64,000 nt of DNA from Candidatus Microbacterium phytovorans (GCA_029202445.1 CP119321.1:434001-498000), one strand, 5' to 3'. Positions 17,891-27,057 are shown, counted from the first letter of the stretch. Numbers and translations: made by a program. Notes: generated by a model not told the origin, from the letters alone.

Positions 17891-18550
17891 TCACGCGGTC
17901 TCGGTGCCGTCCGGAAGCGGGATGGCTGCGGTCGGCGGCGATCCGTGCCGCCGCACCCTGAGGACCCGGAAGCCGCGACCTGTCGCCGCTCGAGACACGC
18001 TGTAGCCGTGCTCCCACGTGGCGGCCAACCAGCGCTGCAGCGAATCGGAGCCGAGATTGCGCTGCACGACGAGCCACGCGTCACTGCGTTCATCGAGCCG
18101 CGGTATCCAACGCTCCAGCAGGCCGTGGAGCTCGTGCTTCCCGACCCGGATGGGGGGATTGGACCTTATCGTGCGGAAGGTGACGTCGTCGGGAACATCG
18201 TCGGGGAGCGCGGCGTTGATATTGGTAAGGCCGAGGGCGGCAGCATTGCGTCGCACAAGGTCGAGTGCGCGTTCGTTGACATCGACCGCCCACACCGTCG
18301 CGTGCGGTGCTTCCAGCGCGAGAGTGAGGGCGATCGGACCCCATCCTGACCCGAGGTCGAGGATGTGGCCTCCCGGGGGCGCGGGCGGCATGTTCGCCAG
18401 GAGAACGGCCGTGCCGGAGTCGACATGGTCAGGACTGAAGACGCCGCCGGCCGTGGTGACCTCGACGTCACGTCCGGCGAGCGAGACGCGGATGCGACGG
18501 AGGTTCTCCGCACTGGCCGGGGACGCACTGAAGTAGTGATCGCTCGACAT
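17891..18550 (-). CDS. Class I SAM-dependent methyltransferase, RsmC-like
   Basis: A 219-residue methyltransferase of the MTS (RsmC/RlmG) type, which methylate guanine in ribosomal RNA. The SAM-binding motif I is ILDLGSGWGPIALTLAL, motif II is VWAVDVNERALDLVRRN and the catalytic motif is SNPPIRVG, the NPP form used by base methyltransferases. The N-terminal duplicated domain of enteric RsmC is missing, as in many actinobacterial homologues. It is convergent with dapF (12 bases apart) and divergent from hflX. Confidence 0.88.
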   Translation of the reverse strand: MSSDHYFSASPASAENLRRIRVSLAGRDVEVTTAGGVFSPDHVDSGTAVLLANMPPAPPGGHILDLGSGWGPIALTLALEAPHATVWAVDVNERALDLVRRNAAALGLTNINAALPDDVPDDVTFRTIRSNPPIRVGKHELHGLLERWIPRLDERSDAWLVVQRNLGSDSLQRWLAATWEHGYSVSRAATGRGFRVLRVRRHGSPPTAAIPLPDGTETA

Positions 18551-18590
18551 CGACTCCGAGCGTAGCGGAGGACCTCCCAGTACGGGAGGC

Positions 18591-18596
18591 TAGAGT
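18591..18596 (+). promoter_or_regulatory. -10 element of hflX
   Basis: TAGAGT; transcription would start near 18603. That makes the ATG at 18602 a borderline leaderless start and the ATG at 18641, with AAAGGA ahead of it, the more usual choice. Confidence 0.5.
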
Positions 18597-18640
18597 GCAC
18601 GATGGCCGCACGTCTGTGCGGACCACGGCGAAAGGACCAC

Positions 18641-20158
18641 ATGACCGACACGACCACCCCGCAGAGCACCGACGAGACGCCGGTGGACCCGGTGGACCGC
18701 GTGCTCGCACACGCCGACGGGCGATCCGGGGTGCGCGTCTTCGGTGCCGCGCAGGCGCTTCAGGACGCATCGACCGTCGCGTACGGCGACGTCGACGGTG
18801 AACAGTGGGACCGCGAAGAGCGGGCCGCGCTGCGCCGTGTCGCGGGCCTGTCCACCGAACTCGAAGACGTCACGGAGGTCGAGTACCGGCAGCTCCGGCT
18901 GGAGAACGTCGTGTTGGTCGGCGTGTACGCCCAGGGCTCGCAGGACGATGCCGAGAACTCGCTCCGCGAGCTCGCCGCCCTCGCAGAGACGGCCGGCGCC
19001 GTCGTCCTCGACGGTGTCCTGCAGCGTCGTCCCCACCCCGACCCCGCGACCTACATCGGCCGTGGCAAGGCTGCCGAGCTGCGCGACCTCGTCGCCGCCG
19101 TCGGCGCCGACACGGTCGTGGCCGACACCGAACTGGCCTCCAGCCAGCGGCGCGCCCTCGAGGACGTGGTGAAGGTCAAGGTCATCGATCGCACCACCGT
19201 CATCCTCGACATCTTCAGCCAGCACGCGAAGAGCCGTGAGGGCAAGGCGCAGGTCGAACTCGCCCAACTCGAGTATCTTCTTCCGCGCCTGCGCGGATGG
19301 GGTGAGTCGATGTCCCGTCAGGCCGGTGGACAGGTCGGCGCGGGAGGTGCGGGAATGGGCTCGCGCGGACCGGGTGAGACGAAGATCGAGCTCGACCGGC
19401 GCCGCATCCGTACCCGCATGGCTCAGCTTCGACGTCAGATCCGTGACTTCGCGCCGGCGCGCGAGGCGAAGCGGGCGGAGCGCAAGCGCCACACCATCCC
19501 CTCCGTGGCCATCGCGGGATACACGAACGCCGGAAAGTCGAGCCTCTTGAACCGGCTGACCAGCGCCGGAGTCCTGGTGGAGAACGCGTTGTTCGCCACC
19601 CTGGATGCCACGGTGCGCCGCGCGCAGGCGACCGACGGTCGTATCTACACGCTCACCGACACCGTCGGCTTCGTCCGCAATCTCCCGCACCAGCTCGTCG
19701 AGGCGTTCCGTTCCACGCTGGAAGAGGTCGCCGATGCCGATGTGATCGTCCACGTCGTCGACGGCTCGCACCCGGACCCCGCGGCTCAGCTCGCGACCGT
19801 TCGTGACGTGATGGCCGACGTCGGCGCGCGTTCGGTTCGTGAGCTCGTGGTGTTCAACAAGGCCGACCTCGTCGACCCCGACACCCGGCTGGTGCTGCGG
19901 GGTCTCGAGCCGGATTCTCTCTTCGTGTCGTCACGGACGGGGGAGGGCGTCGCCGAACTCCGCGCGGCCGTCGAATCCGCGCTGCCGCTGCCTGCCGTGG
20001 AGGTGCGTGCCCTCGTGCCCTACGACCGTGGCGACCTCGTCAACGCGGTGCACGAATCGGGTCACATCGTCTCGACCGCTCACGAGGAGGGCGGCACCGC
20101 GGTGCACGCCCACGTCGACGCGCGTCTGGCCGCAGAGCTCTCGCCCTACCTCGTCTGA
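18641..20158 (+). CDS. hflX: Ribosome-associated GTPase HflX
   Basis: A GTPase that splits or rescues stalled ribosomes. The 505-residue protein has the N-terminal HflX domain with YIGRGKAAEL, the linker GGAGMGSRGPGETKIELDRRRIR, then the G domain: G1 GYTNAGKSS, G3 DTVGFVRNLPHQLVEAF, G4 NKADL, G5 SSRTGEG. The N-terminal 40 residues are poorly conserved. I chose ATG 18641 because of its AAAGGA site; ATG 18602 in the same frame would add 13 residues. The 3' end overlaps the convergent peptidase gene by 13 bases. Confidence 0.94.
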   Translation: MTDTTTPQSTDETPVDPVDRVLAHADGRSGVRVFGAAQALQDASTVAYGDVDGEQWDREERAALRRVAGLSTELEDVTEVEYRQLRLENVVLVGVYAQGSQDDAENSLRELAALAETAGAVVLDGVLQRRPHPDPATYIGRGKAAELRDLVAAVGADTVVADTELASSQRRALEDVVKVKVIDRTTVILDIFSQHAKSREGKAQVELAQLEYLLPRLRGWGESMSRQAGGQVGAGGAGMGSRGPGETKIELDRRRIRTRMAQLRRQIRDFAPAREAKRAERKRHTIPSVAIAGYTNAGKSSLLNRLTSAGVLVENALFATLDATVRRAQATDGRIYTLTDTVGFVRNLPHQLVEAFRSTLEEVADADVIVHVVDGSHPDPAAQLATVRDVMADVGARSVRELVVFNKADLVDPDTRLVLRGLEPDSLFVSSRTGEGVAELRAAVESALPLPAVEVRALVPYDRGDLVNAVHESGHIVSTAHEEGGTAVHAHVDARLAAELSPYLV

Positions 20159-22116
20159 TCCTCCGTCGTTCGACCCTCGGTCGTCTCAACGTCGGTCGCC
20201 GGAGCTCCGGCATCCCGAGTTCCGGGACGGAGGTCGATCGGCGGCACGTCCGGCGTGGGGAATCCGAACACCGCCCCCAGGAAGGCCAGTTCGGTCTCCA
20301 GGGCGTGGACGACCGTCTCCTGGCGCCGGAAGCCGTGGCCTTCACCGTCGTACAGCACGTACGCGCGAGGCACCCCGCGCGCGGCGAGGGCGTCGCGGAT
20401 GGCTTCGGACTGCGCCGGCGGCACGACGGCATCCTCGGCGCCCTGCAGAATGAGCAGCGGCACGCGGAATCCTTCGGGGCGGCTGAGGGGCGAGCGCTCG
20501 ACATAGAGCTGCTCCGCCTCGGGCAATGGGCCGATCAGGCCGTCGAGGTAGCGGGCCTCGAAGTCATGCGTGTCGGCGGCCAGGGCGCGCGCATCGCCGA
20601 CGCCGTACCTCGACACCCCCGCCGCGAAGGCGTCGCTGCCGACGAGGGCGGCAAGCACCGTCCACCCGCCCGCGGAACCGCCCTCGATGGCCAACCGGGC
20701 GGGATCGGCTCCACCCTCGGCTGCGAAGCCCGACGCTGCTGCCACGACATCGTCGACATCGACGACCCCCCACTGGCCACGCAGCCGCTCGCGGTACGCG
20801 CGCCCGTACCCCGTCGACCCGCCGTAGTTGACGTCCAGGATGCCGATGCCGCGGCTCGTGAAGTAGGCCACCTTCGGCTCGGCCACGTCGCCCACGTGCG
20901 CCGTCGGCCCGCCGTGCACCCACACGAGGTAGGGAGGCCGCTCGCCGTCGGGACCGACGACATGAGGATGCGTCGGCCGGTAGTCGACGGCGTGGACGGG
21001 GCCGTGGGGGCCGTCGAAGGTGACGCCGCGCCCCTGCGGCAGCCAGGCCGGATCGCCCTCGAAGCCGCCGCCGCGGACGAGTTCGACCGATCCATGGACG
21101 GTGTCCACGGCCCACACGCCGCTCACACCCGGCGCGGCGCCTGACAGGAGTACGCGCGGACCATCGACGGCCTCCACGAGTGCACGGCTGCGGACGGGGA
21201 TGTCCACAGACGTGACGACTCCAGCCCGGTCCACCAGGACGACCTCATCGTGACCGTCGGTGCGCACCGCCAGGGCACCGCCGTCCGGTAGGGGCGCGTA
21301 CCAGCGCGAACCCAAAACCCACAGTGCTCCGCCGGTGTCGGCATCGGCGGGGGACACGGCCGCGGGAGCGGTCTCGTCCGAGACGCGGAAGATGTTCCAT
21401 CGTCCCGTCGGGTCGTCGAGGAAGAGTAGATCTCCCTCCGCGGTCCACTCCGGCTGCAGCGCCGCCGTGCGGCCCGACGAGACGGTGCGCACCTCGGTCA
21501 CCCGGCCGTGCGCGACCCGTCCCAGCTGGAGGGTCGTGCGATCCCACGGCATGTCGGGATGATTCCACGCGACCCACGCGAGTCGTCCGCCGTCGGGGGA
21601 GAGCGCGGGCTGGGCGAGGAAGTCGCTGCCCTCGGTCAACGTGGTCAGGTGCCCCGCCGTCGAGATCGCGACGATCGATCGTGCGGGAACGGGCGAGCGC
21701 CCGTGCGCTTCGCGTACGGCCAGCAGCGTCCCCTGCTGCCAGGACAGTCCGCCGTAGCGGACGTCGCCGTCGTCGTCGGTGAGCGCGACGGTCGTTCCGT
21801 CGGCCCGGAGGAGCCAGATGCGCTGATCGCTCTTCTCCACGAAGAACAGGAGCCCGTCGGGCGACGCCGCCCACGATCCACCGCCGTACTCGTGCACCCG
21901 GGAGCGGGCGTTCCACGGTGCGGGGAGCACGTCGACGATCCGCCCGCCCGCGTCACGGCGGCGTACGGCGGTCCGTCCGCCCTCCGAGGGGATCGATTCT
22001 CCCCACCAGATCTCGTCGCCGACGAACGCGGCCCCGTCGAAGCGCGGCGCGGCCGCGGCGGCAGCGGCGGCGGACAGCGGGGACGGCCAGGAGCCGTAGG
22101 GGAGTGTGTCGACCAT
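20146..22116 (-). CDS. S9 family prolyl oligopeptidase-like serine peptidase
   Basis: A 656-residue cytoplasmic alpha/beta-hydrolase peptidase with an N-terminal beta-propeller. The nucleophile elbow is EGGSAGGWTV, the acid lies in LILQGAEDAVVPPAQSE and the histidine in YDGEGHGFRR. The propeller shows repeated blades such as PALSPDGGRLAWVAWN. The preserved catalytic triad argues for an active acylaminoacyl- or dipeptidyl-peptidase-like enzyme; substrate unknown. The N-terminus has a run of alanines (SAAAAAAAAP). No signal peptide is evident. Confidence 0.92.
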   Translation of the reverse strand: MVDTLPYGSWPSPLSAAAAAAAAPRFDGAAFVGDEIWWGESIPSEGGRTAVRRRDAGGRIVDVLPAPWNARSRVHEYGGGSWAASPDGLLFFVEKSDQRIWLLRADGTTVALTDDDGDVRYGGLSWQQGTLLAVREAHGRSPVPARSIVAISTAGHLTTLTEGSDFLAQPALSPDGGRLAWVAWNHPDMPWDRTTLQLGRVAHGRVTEVRTVSSGRTAALQPEWTAEGDLLFLDDPTGRWNIFRVSDETAPAAVSPADADTGGALWVLGSRWYAPLPDGGALAVRTDGHDEVVLVDRAGVVTSVDIPVRSRALVEAVDGPRVLLSGAAPGVSGVWAVDTVHGSVELVRGGGFEGDPAWLPQGRGVTFDGPHGPVHAVDYRPTHPHVVGPDGERPPYLVWVHGGPTAHVGDVAEPKVAYFTSRGIGILDVNYGGSTGYGRAYRERLRGQWGVVDVDDVVAAASGFAAEGGADPARLAIEGGSAGGWTVLAALVGSDAFAAGVSRYGVGDARALAADTHDFEARYLDGLIGPLPEAEQLYVERSPLSRPEGFRVPLLILQGAEDAVVPPAQSEAIRDALAARGVPRAYVLYDGEGHGFRRQETVVHALETELAFLGAVFGFPTPDVPPIDLRPGTRDAGAPATDVETTEGRTTEDQTR

Positions 22117-22196
22117 CCCTCCACGGTACGCGCCGTGCCGGGACCGTCGATGCGAAACAACACGTCACAGAAGGGCGGCTCGTCCCGGCGGGGTCC

Positions 22197-22202
22197 TAGA
22201 GT
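22197..22202 (+). promoter_or_regulatory. -10 element of metF-metE
   Basis: TAGAGT is the only good hexamer between the divergent peptidase gene and metF. Unlike most promoters here it lies far (160 bases) from the start codon, leaving a long leader. Confidence 0.45.
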
Positions 22203-22208
22203 GGGGGC

Positions 22209-22362
22209 ATCGACCCGGCTCCGGCCGGGACAGCCCGGAGGCCGCCTATCGCGCCACGGGCAGGAGCGACAGCCGAGCCCGGCACCCGCCCGCAGACCGC
22301 AGCCTGTTGCGGTCGCGGCCGACCGGCCTCACCCCCGCTGACCCGCCCTGGACCCATCTGTC
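22209..22362 (+). promoter_or_regulatory. Structured 5' leader of metF-metE
   Basis: About 154 bases of untranslated leader with several stems: CCCGGC/GCCGGG at 22214-22229, CGGGC/GCCCG at 22257-22281, and a perfect 7-bp stem GACCGCA/TGCGGTC at 22295-22314. There is no ribosome site in the last 15 bases before the metF ATG. I could not fit it to the conserved cores of SAM, SAH or cobalamin riboswitches, nor find a Met- or Cys-rich leader peptide. Confidence 0.4.
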
Positions 22363-23328
22363 ATGTCGCATCCCGCCGCCGAGGCCGCCGCCCCGGCATC
22401 CGTGCCCGTTTCCTTCGAGGTGTACCCGCCGCGCCGGCCCGAAGGGATGCCGGCGCTGCACGAGACCATCCGGCAGCTCGCGCGCGTGTCGCCCGAGTTC
22501 ATCTCGGTGACGTTCGGCGCGGGCGGCTCGTCTGGTGGCCGTTCGCTCGAGGTGCTCACGCACATCCTGCGAGAGACGTCGGTGCCGCCCTTGGCGCATC
22601 TGACCTGCGTCGGCAGCACGCTCGCCGACGCGACGGCACTCATCCGCGAGTTCCTCGACGCCGGAGTCACCCGTTTCCTGGCGCTGCGCGGAGACCCGCC
22701 CGTCGGCGCGTCCGAGGGTGACGCCTTCCTCGGCGACCTCGAGAGCGCCGCCCAGCTCGTGCAGCTGATCGATCGCGTCCAGGCGGAGCGGGCGCCGTAC
22801 AGCGAGGCGGAGGTGCCCGGCGTCCCCGGGGCCGCTCGAGTCGCCCCGCGCGAGCGCGTGCAGATCTCGGTCGCCGCCTTCCCCAACGGCCACCCCCGGT
22901 CACGCCACCGATACGAGGACATCGACGCGCTGCTGGCCAAGCAGGCCGCGGGCGCGACTTTGGCCATCACGCAGCTGTTCTTCGAGGCCGACGACTATCT
23001 CGACTTCGTCGATCGGGCCCGGGATGCCGGTGTCCGCATCCCCATCCTTCCCGGCTTCATGCCGCTCACCTCCCCGGGACGTCTCGCTCGGGTGCTCCAA
23101 CTCACCGGCGACGCGCGCCCCGCCGGGCTCGGCAGCGCGCTCGATCGGGCATCGAACACCGAGGAACAGCGTGAGGTCGGTATCGCCCACGCGGCCGGGC
23201 TCGCCCACGCCGTCCTCGACGGTGGTGCCCCTGGTGTGCACCTGTACGCCTTCAACAATCACGACACGGTGCTCGCGGTGCTCCGCGAGGCCGGTATCCG
23301 TCCCCTCGAACAGGAGAACCCCGCATGA
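22363..23328 (+). CDS. metF: Methylenetetrahydrofolate reductase
   Basis: Reduces methylene-THF to methyl-THF, the methyl donor for methionine synthesis. The 321-residue TIM barrel has SFEVYPPRRPEGM at the start, VTFGAGGS, LRGDPP and ITQLFFEADDY, all standard MetF motifs for FAD and folate binding. It overlaps metE by ATGA, so the methyl donor and the acceptor enzyme are coupled. Upstream is the long leader described separately. Confidence 0.95.
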   Translation: MSHPAAEAAAPASVPVSFEVYPPRRPEGMPALHETIRQLARVSPEFISVTFGAGGSSGGRSLEVLTHILRETSVPPLAHLTCVGSTLADATALIREFLDAGVTRFLALRGDPPVGASEGDAFLGDLESAAQLVQLIDRVQAERAPYSEAEVPGVPGAARVAPRERVQISVAAFPNGHPRSRHRYEDIDALLAKQAAGATLAITQLFFEADDYLDFVDRARDAGVRIPILPGFMPLTSPGRLARVLQLTGDARPAGLGSALDRASNTEEQREVGIAHAAGLAHAVLDGGAPGVHLYAFNNHDTVLAVLREAGIRPLEQENPA

Positions 23329-25643
23329 CCTTCCCCGCCGGAACGATCCTCGGCTATCCCCGCATCGGTCGACGTCGCGAACTCAAGCGTGCGGTCGAGT
23401 CGCACTGGGCAGGGCGGTCTTCGGAGACGGAACTGGAGCAGACCGCGGCGACGCTGCGCGCTCAGACGCGCGCGCGCTTGGCGAGCCTCGGGCTCGGGCG
23501 TGACGACTCTTCCATCCCGGAGACGTTCTCGTACTACGACCAGGTCCTCGATCTGGCGGTGGCCGTCGGAGCCATCCCGTCGCGGTTCGATCCGCTGAGG
23601 GATGCCGACGGCAACATCGGCCTTTCGGCGTACTTCTCCGTCGCGCGCGGCGACGAGGAGCGAGCGCCGCTCGAGATGACGAAGTGGTTCGACACCAATT
23701 ACCACTACCTGGTTCCCGAGATCGGGCCCGAGACGCTGTTCTCGCGGTCGGGCGACCGATTCGCCGCGCAGCTTCGGGAAGCGCGCACCGAGGGCTACCT
23801 CACGCGGCCCGTGCTCGTAGGCCCGGTGACGTTCCTCGCCCTCTCCAAGCCGTCGGACGGCGCACCCGAGGGTTTCCGTCCCCTCGACCGGCTCGATGAC
23901 CTCCTGCCCGTCTACTCGGCGCTCCTCGCGGAGCTCCGCGACGCGGGCGCCGAGTGGGTGCAGGTCGACGAGCCGGCGCTGGTCAGTCAGTCTCTTGCGC
24001 TGACGGAGCGCGAGTTGGCTGACGCCGCCGAGCGCGCCTACGCCGTACTGGGAGCAGCCGCCGGGCGACCGCAGCTGTTGGTGGCCGCCGGGTACGCTCA
24101 GCTCTCCGACGACGCCTGGCGGGTGCTCGCGGCCGCGCCCGTCGAGGCGATCGCGCTGGACCTTCGGCGTGGTGAAGTGCCGGCATCCGTGCCGGGCCTG
24201 ACCGAGAAGGTGCTCCTGGGCGGTGTCATAGACGGCCGAAACGTCTGGCGCGGTGACCTGGAACGTGCCTGGAGCGACCTCGGCGCACTGAGCGGCCTGG
24301 GTGCTGCGCAGGTCGTGGCGACCACGTCGACGTCGTTGCAGCACGTGCCGCACGACGTGACCGACGAGCCCGACCTCGACCCCCGACTCGTGGGCTGGCT
24401 GGCCTTCGCCGACCAGAAGACCGCGCAGGTCGTCACGCTGGCGCACGGACTCCGCGAGGGTGTCGACGCGATCCGGCCCGACCTCGACGACGCCACAGCC
24501 GCGCTCGCCGACCGTGCCGCGGCGCGGGGTGTTCGTGACGGTGCGGTGCGGGAGCGCACGGCCGCACTGAACGACGCCGATTTCGTTCGCGTCGACGACG
24601 AAGCGCGTCGACAGGCGCAGCGTGACCTGGATCTGCCGGTCCTGCCCACGACGACCATCGGCTCCTTCCCGCAGACCGCAGACATCCGACGTGCTCGCGC
24701 GGCGCATGCGCGGGGAGAGCTCTCCGCGGGGGAGTACGACCGGTTCCTGCGCGAGGAGATCGCACGCGTCATCGCTCTGCAGGAGGAGCTGGGTCTGGAC
24801 GTCCTCGTGCACGGCGAGGCCGAGCGCAACGACATGGTGCAGTACTTCGCCGAGCATCTTGACGGCTTCGCGGTGACGCGCCATGGGTGGGTCCAGTCGT
24901 ACGGATCTCGAGCCACGCGACCGTCGATCCTGTGGGGGGATGTCGCGCGTCGGGCGCCCATCACGGTCGCCTGGACGGGGTTCGCGCAGTCGCTCACGGA
25001 TCGCCACGTCAAAGGCATGCTGACGGGACCGGTCACGATCCTCGCATGGTCCTTCGTACGCGACGATCAGCCGTGGAGTGAGACGGCGAACCAGGTGGCC
25101 CTCGCGCTGCGCGACGAGATCACCGACCTGGAGGCAGCAGGGGTCCGCATCATCCAGGTCGACGAACCCGCGTTGCGCGAGCTCCTTCCCCTCAAGGCCG
25201 CGGATCAGCCCGCGTACCTCGACTGGTCCGTCGGATCGTTCACGCTGGCTACCGCCGGCGCGCAACCGCACACGCAGGTGCACACCCACCTCTGCTACTC
25301 CGAGTTCGACGTCGTGATCGGCGCGATCGAGGCCCTCGACGCGGACGTGACCTCGATCGAAGCCGCGCGCAGCCGCGGAGAGGTGATCGACGACATCGCC
25401 GCGTCGGGCTTCGGGCATGGCGTCGGCCCGGGTGTCTACGACATCCACTCACCGCGCGTCCCGTCCACCGACGAGGTGGCCGAACTGCTCGAACGCGCCG
25501 CGGCGCGTCTACCGCTCGCGCAGGTGTGGGTCAATCCGGACTGCGGGCTCAAGACCCGCGGTTACGACGAGACCGTCGCGTCGTTGAGGAATCTCGTCGA
25601 TGCCACGGCGCGTGTGAGGGAGAAGCTCGCGGCCTCCGTATGA
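23325..25643 (+). CDS. metE: Cobalamin-independent methionine synthase
   Basis: Transfers the methyl group from methyl-THF polyglutamate to homocysteine. The 772-residue protein has the duplicated barrel of MetE: an N-terminal half beginning TILGYPRIGRRRELK and a catalytic C-terminal half from about residue 440 (TTTIGSFPQT). Zinc ligands are visible in HTHLCYSEF (about His655 and Cys657) and in NPDCGLKTRGY near the end. It is convergent with lexA, with only 12 bases between stop codons. Confidence 0.97.
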   Translation: MTFPAGTILGYPRIGRRRELKRAVESHWAGRSSETELEQTAATLRAQTRARLASLGLGRDDSSIPETFSYYDQVLDLAVAVGAIPSRFDPLRDADGNIGLSAYFSVARGDEERAPLEMTKWFDTNYHYLVPEIGPETLFSRSGDRFAAQLREARTEGYLTRPVLVGPVTFLALSKPSDGAPEGFRPLDRLDDLLPVYSALLAELRDAGAEWVQVDEPALVSQSLALTERELADAAERAYAVLGAAAGRPQLLVAAGYAQLSDDAWRVLAAAPVEAIALDLRRGEVPASVPGLTEKVLLGGVIDGRNVWRGDLERAWSDLGALSGLGAAQVVATTSTSLQHVPHDVTDEPDLDPRLVGWLAFADQKTAQVVTLAHGLREGVDAIRPDLDDATAALADRAAARGVRDGAVRERTAALNDADFVRVDDEARRQAQRDLDLPVLPTTTIGSFPQTADIRRARAAHARGELSAGEYDRFLREEIARVIALQEELGLDVLVHGEAERNDMVQYFAEHLDGFAVTRHGWVQSYGSRATRPSILWGDVARRAPITVAWTGFAQSLTDRHVKGMLTGPVTILAWSFVRDDQPWSETANQVALALRDEITDLEAAGVRIIQVDEPALRELLPLKAADQPAYLDWSVGSFTLATAGAQPHTQVHTHLCYSEFDVVIGAIEALDADVTSIEAARSRGEVIDDIAASGFGHGVGPGVYDIHSPRVPSTDEVAELLERAAARLPLAQVWVNPDCGLKTRGYDETVASLRNLVDATARVREKLAASV

Positions 25644-25655
25644 TCGGCGCTGCGC

Positions 25656-26339
25656 TCAGACGGCGCGGAGCACCGCCACGACCTTTCCGAGGACGACGGC
25701 CTCATCGCCAAGGATCGGCTCGAAGGCGGTGTTCCGCGGCAGGAGCCAGGTGTGACCGTCGCGCTGGCGGAACGTCTTCACGGTGGCCTCGCCGTCCAGC
25801 ATCGCGGCCACGATCTCGCCGTTGTCGGCCGTCGCCTGCGATCGGACGACGACCCAGTCGCCATCGCAGATCGCCGCGTCGATCATGGACTCGCCGCTGA
25901 CCTTCAGCATGAACAGGTCGCCCTTGCCGACGAGCTGGCGGGGGAGCGGAAAGATCTCTTCGACCTGCTGGTCGGCCGTGATGGGGATGCCGGCGGCGAT
26001 CCGGCCGACGAGCGGCACCATCGCCGCGTCCCCCACCGAGGGGGTTTCGTCGGCGGGGTTCTCGGCGGCGCTGCCGGGAAGGTCGATGAGCACCTCCATG
26101 GCGCGCGTCTTGCCCGGGTCGCGCCGCAGGTATCCGCTGAGCTCGAGCTGGTTGAGCTGGTGCGTGACGCTCGAGAGTGACTTCAGGCCGACCGCGTCGC
26201 CGATCTCCCGCATGCTCGGCGGGTAGCCGTGGTGGGCGATCGAGCGCTGGATGACCTCGAGGATAGCCAGCTGCTTGTCGCTCAGCGACGTGCGCCGTCG
26301 GGTCTGGGGCCTGTCCCGGGATGACCGGATCTCGTCCAT
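25656..26339 (-). CDS. lexA: SOS repressor LexA
   Basis: Represses SOS genes and cleaves itself when RecA is activated. The 227-residue protein has an N-terminal winged helix ([16 protein letters not shown]...[21 protein letters not shown]), the Ala-Gly cleavage site in [10 protein letters not shown], the serine in SGESMID and the lysine in ATVKTFRQ. The C-terminus is standard. I chose ATG 26339 ([10 protein letters not shown]), since longer frames are not conserved. It diverges from a LysM gene over a 256-base region with an SOS-like box. Confidence 0.96.
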   Translation of the reverse strand: MDEIRSSRDRPQTRRRTSLSDKQLAILEVIQRSIAHHGYPPSMREIGDAVGLKSLSSVTHQLNQLELSGYLRRDPGKTRAMEVLIDLPGSAAENPADETPSVGDAAMVPLVGRIAAGIPITADQQVEEIFPLPRQLVGKGDLFMLKVSGESMIDAAICDGDWVVVRSQATADNGEIVAAMLDGEATVKTFRQRDGHTWLLPRNTAFEPILGDEAVVLGKVVAVLRAV

Positions 26340-26494
26340 GGCCGCGCTCCTCTCGAGCCCTCCGGAAGGTCTACGCCTTCGAATGTCGGAGGTAGGTGAT
26401 GGGGTCTTGTTGTCGAAACCGTATCCGGTTCCGCCGCTGGTGGACGGGAGTGGATCGCGTGTCGCGTTCGATTCATCTCCGATGTCGGACGTGC

Positions 26495-26523
26495 TTGACA
26501 CTCTAGATGTATCGAAGATAGAT
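26495..26523 (+). promoter_or_regulatory. Promoter of the LysM gene
   Basis: A consensus -35 TTGACA (26495-26500), a 17-base spacer and ATAGAT (26518-26523; TAGATT one base on is an alternative). Transcription would begin near 26530, just before a long inverted repeat. This is one of few clear -35/-10 pairs in the window. Confidence 0.65.
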
Positions 26524-26527
26524 TCGG
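26512..26527. promoter_or_regulatory. Degenerate SOS box between lexA and the LysM gene
   Basis: TCGAAGATAGATTCGG matches the operator TCGAAC-N4-GTTCGA at 9 of 12 fixed positions and covers the -10 of the LysM promoter. It is the best LexA-like site in the divergent region; whether it also controls lexA, whose start is about 170 bases away, is unclear. Confidence 0.5.
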
Positions 26528-26531
26528 AAAA

Positions 26532-26577
26532 GAACTTCGTACCCGGCTCTCCCGGCCGAGGGTCGGGTACGAAGTTC
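26532..26577 (+). repeat. 14-bp perfect inverted repeat in the LysM-gene leader
   Basis: GAACTTCGTACCCG (26532-26545) and its exact complement CGGGTACGAAGTTC (26564-26577) flank 18 bases. It lies at the predicted 5' end of the mRNA and ends 8 bases before the AGGAGG site. It could be a 5' stabilising stem, an attenuator without U tract, or an operator. Confidence 0.8.
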
Positions 26578-26595
26578 CGAACCCCAGGAGGACTC

Positions 26596-26961
26596 ATGAC
26601 CACCATCGATATCGCCGCAGCACCCTCGCTGACCTCGGCGACGCGTCTGCGCCTGACGGTGCGCGGCCGCCGTGTCGTGGCCTTCCTCGCCGCTCTCCCG
26701 GCGATCGCCGCGCTGAGCATCGCGATCGTCTCCGGAGGTGGCGCGCTGGCGTCGGCCGATCACGGGGCGCCGGAGGGGGCGTTCACCTCTGTCACCGTGC
26801 TTCCCGGTGACAGCCTGTGGTCCATCGCGGAAGAGGTCGCGCCAGCGGCCGATCCCCGTGACGTCGTCGACGCGATCGCCCGGCTCAACGCCCTTGGCTC
26901 CGCGGAGCTCGTCGCGGGCGACACTCTCGCGATCCCGGCCGAGTACGCGCCTCGCGACTGA
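26596..26961 (+). CDS. LysM-domain membrane protein, probable SOS cell-division suppressor
   Basis: A 121-residue protein with a basic N-terminus, one membrane helix or signal anchor (about residues 29-52, [19 protein letters not shown]) and a C-terminal LysM domain, [16 protein letters not shown]...LAIPAEY, which binds peptidoglycan. ATG 26596 has a strong AGGAGG site 5 bases upstream. A small LysM protein divergent from lexA under an SOS promoter is the arrangement of B. subtilis yneA, C. glutamicum divS and M. tuberculosis Rv2719c, which delay division after DNA damage. The function is inferred from architecture and position, not from sequence identity. Confidence 0.85.
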   Translation: MTTIDIAAAPSLTSATRLRLTVRGRRVVAFLAALPAIAALSIAIVSGGGALASADHGAPEGAFTSVTVLPGDSLWSIAEEVAPAADPRDVVDAIARLNALGSAELVAGDTLAIPAEYAPRD

Positions 26962-27051
26962 CATTCCTGCAGCTCGTGAGCGGCTCCCCGCGCGCGTCGT
27001 GATGTGTCACTCTCGGCTACGTGCGTTTCTCGCTCGCGTTGAGGCGCGCCG

Positions 27052-27057
27052 TAGCAT
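27052..27057 (+). promoter_or_regulatory. -10 element of hisC
   Basis: TAGCAT lies 6 bases before the hisC GTG, consistent with a leaderless transcript. No His-rich leader peptide precedes it. Confidence 0.55.

Noticed and set aside
22209..22362. Known riboswitch (SAM-I/IV, SAH or cobalamin) ahead of metF
   Set aside because: The conserved core sequences of these classes could not be located; kept only as an unassigned structured leader.
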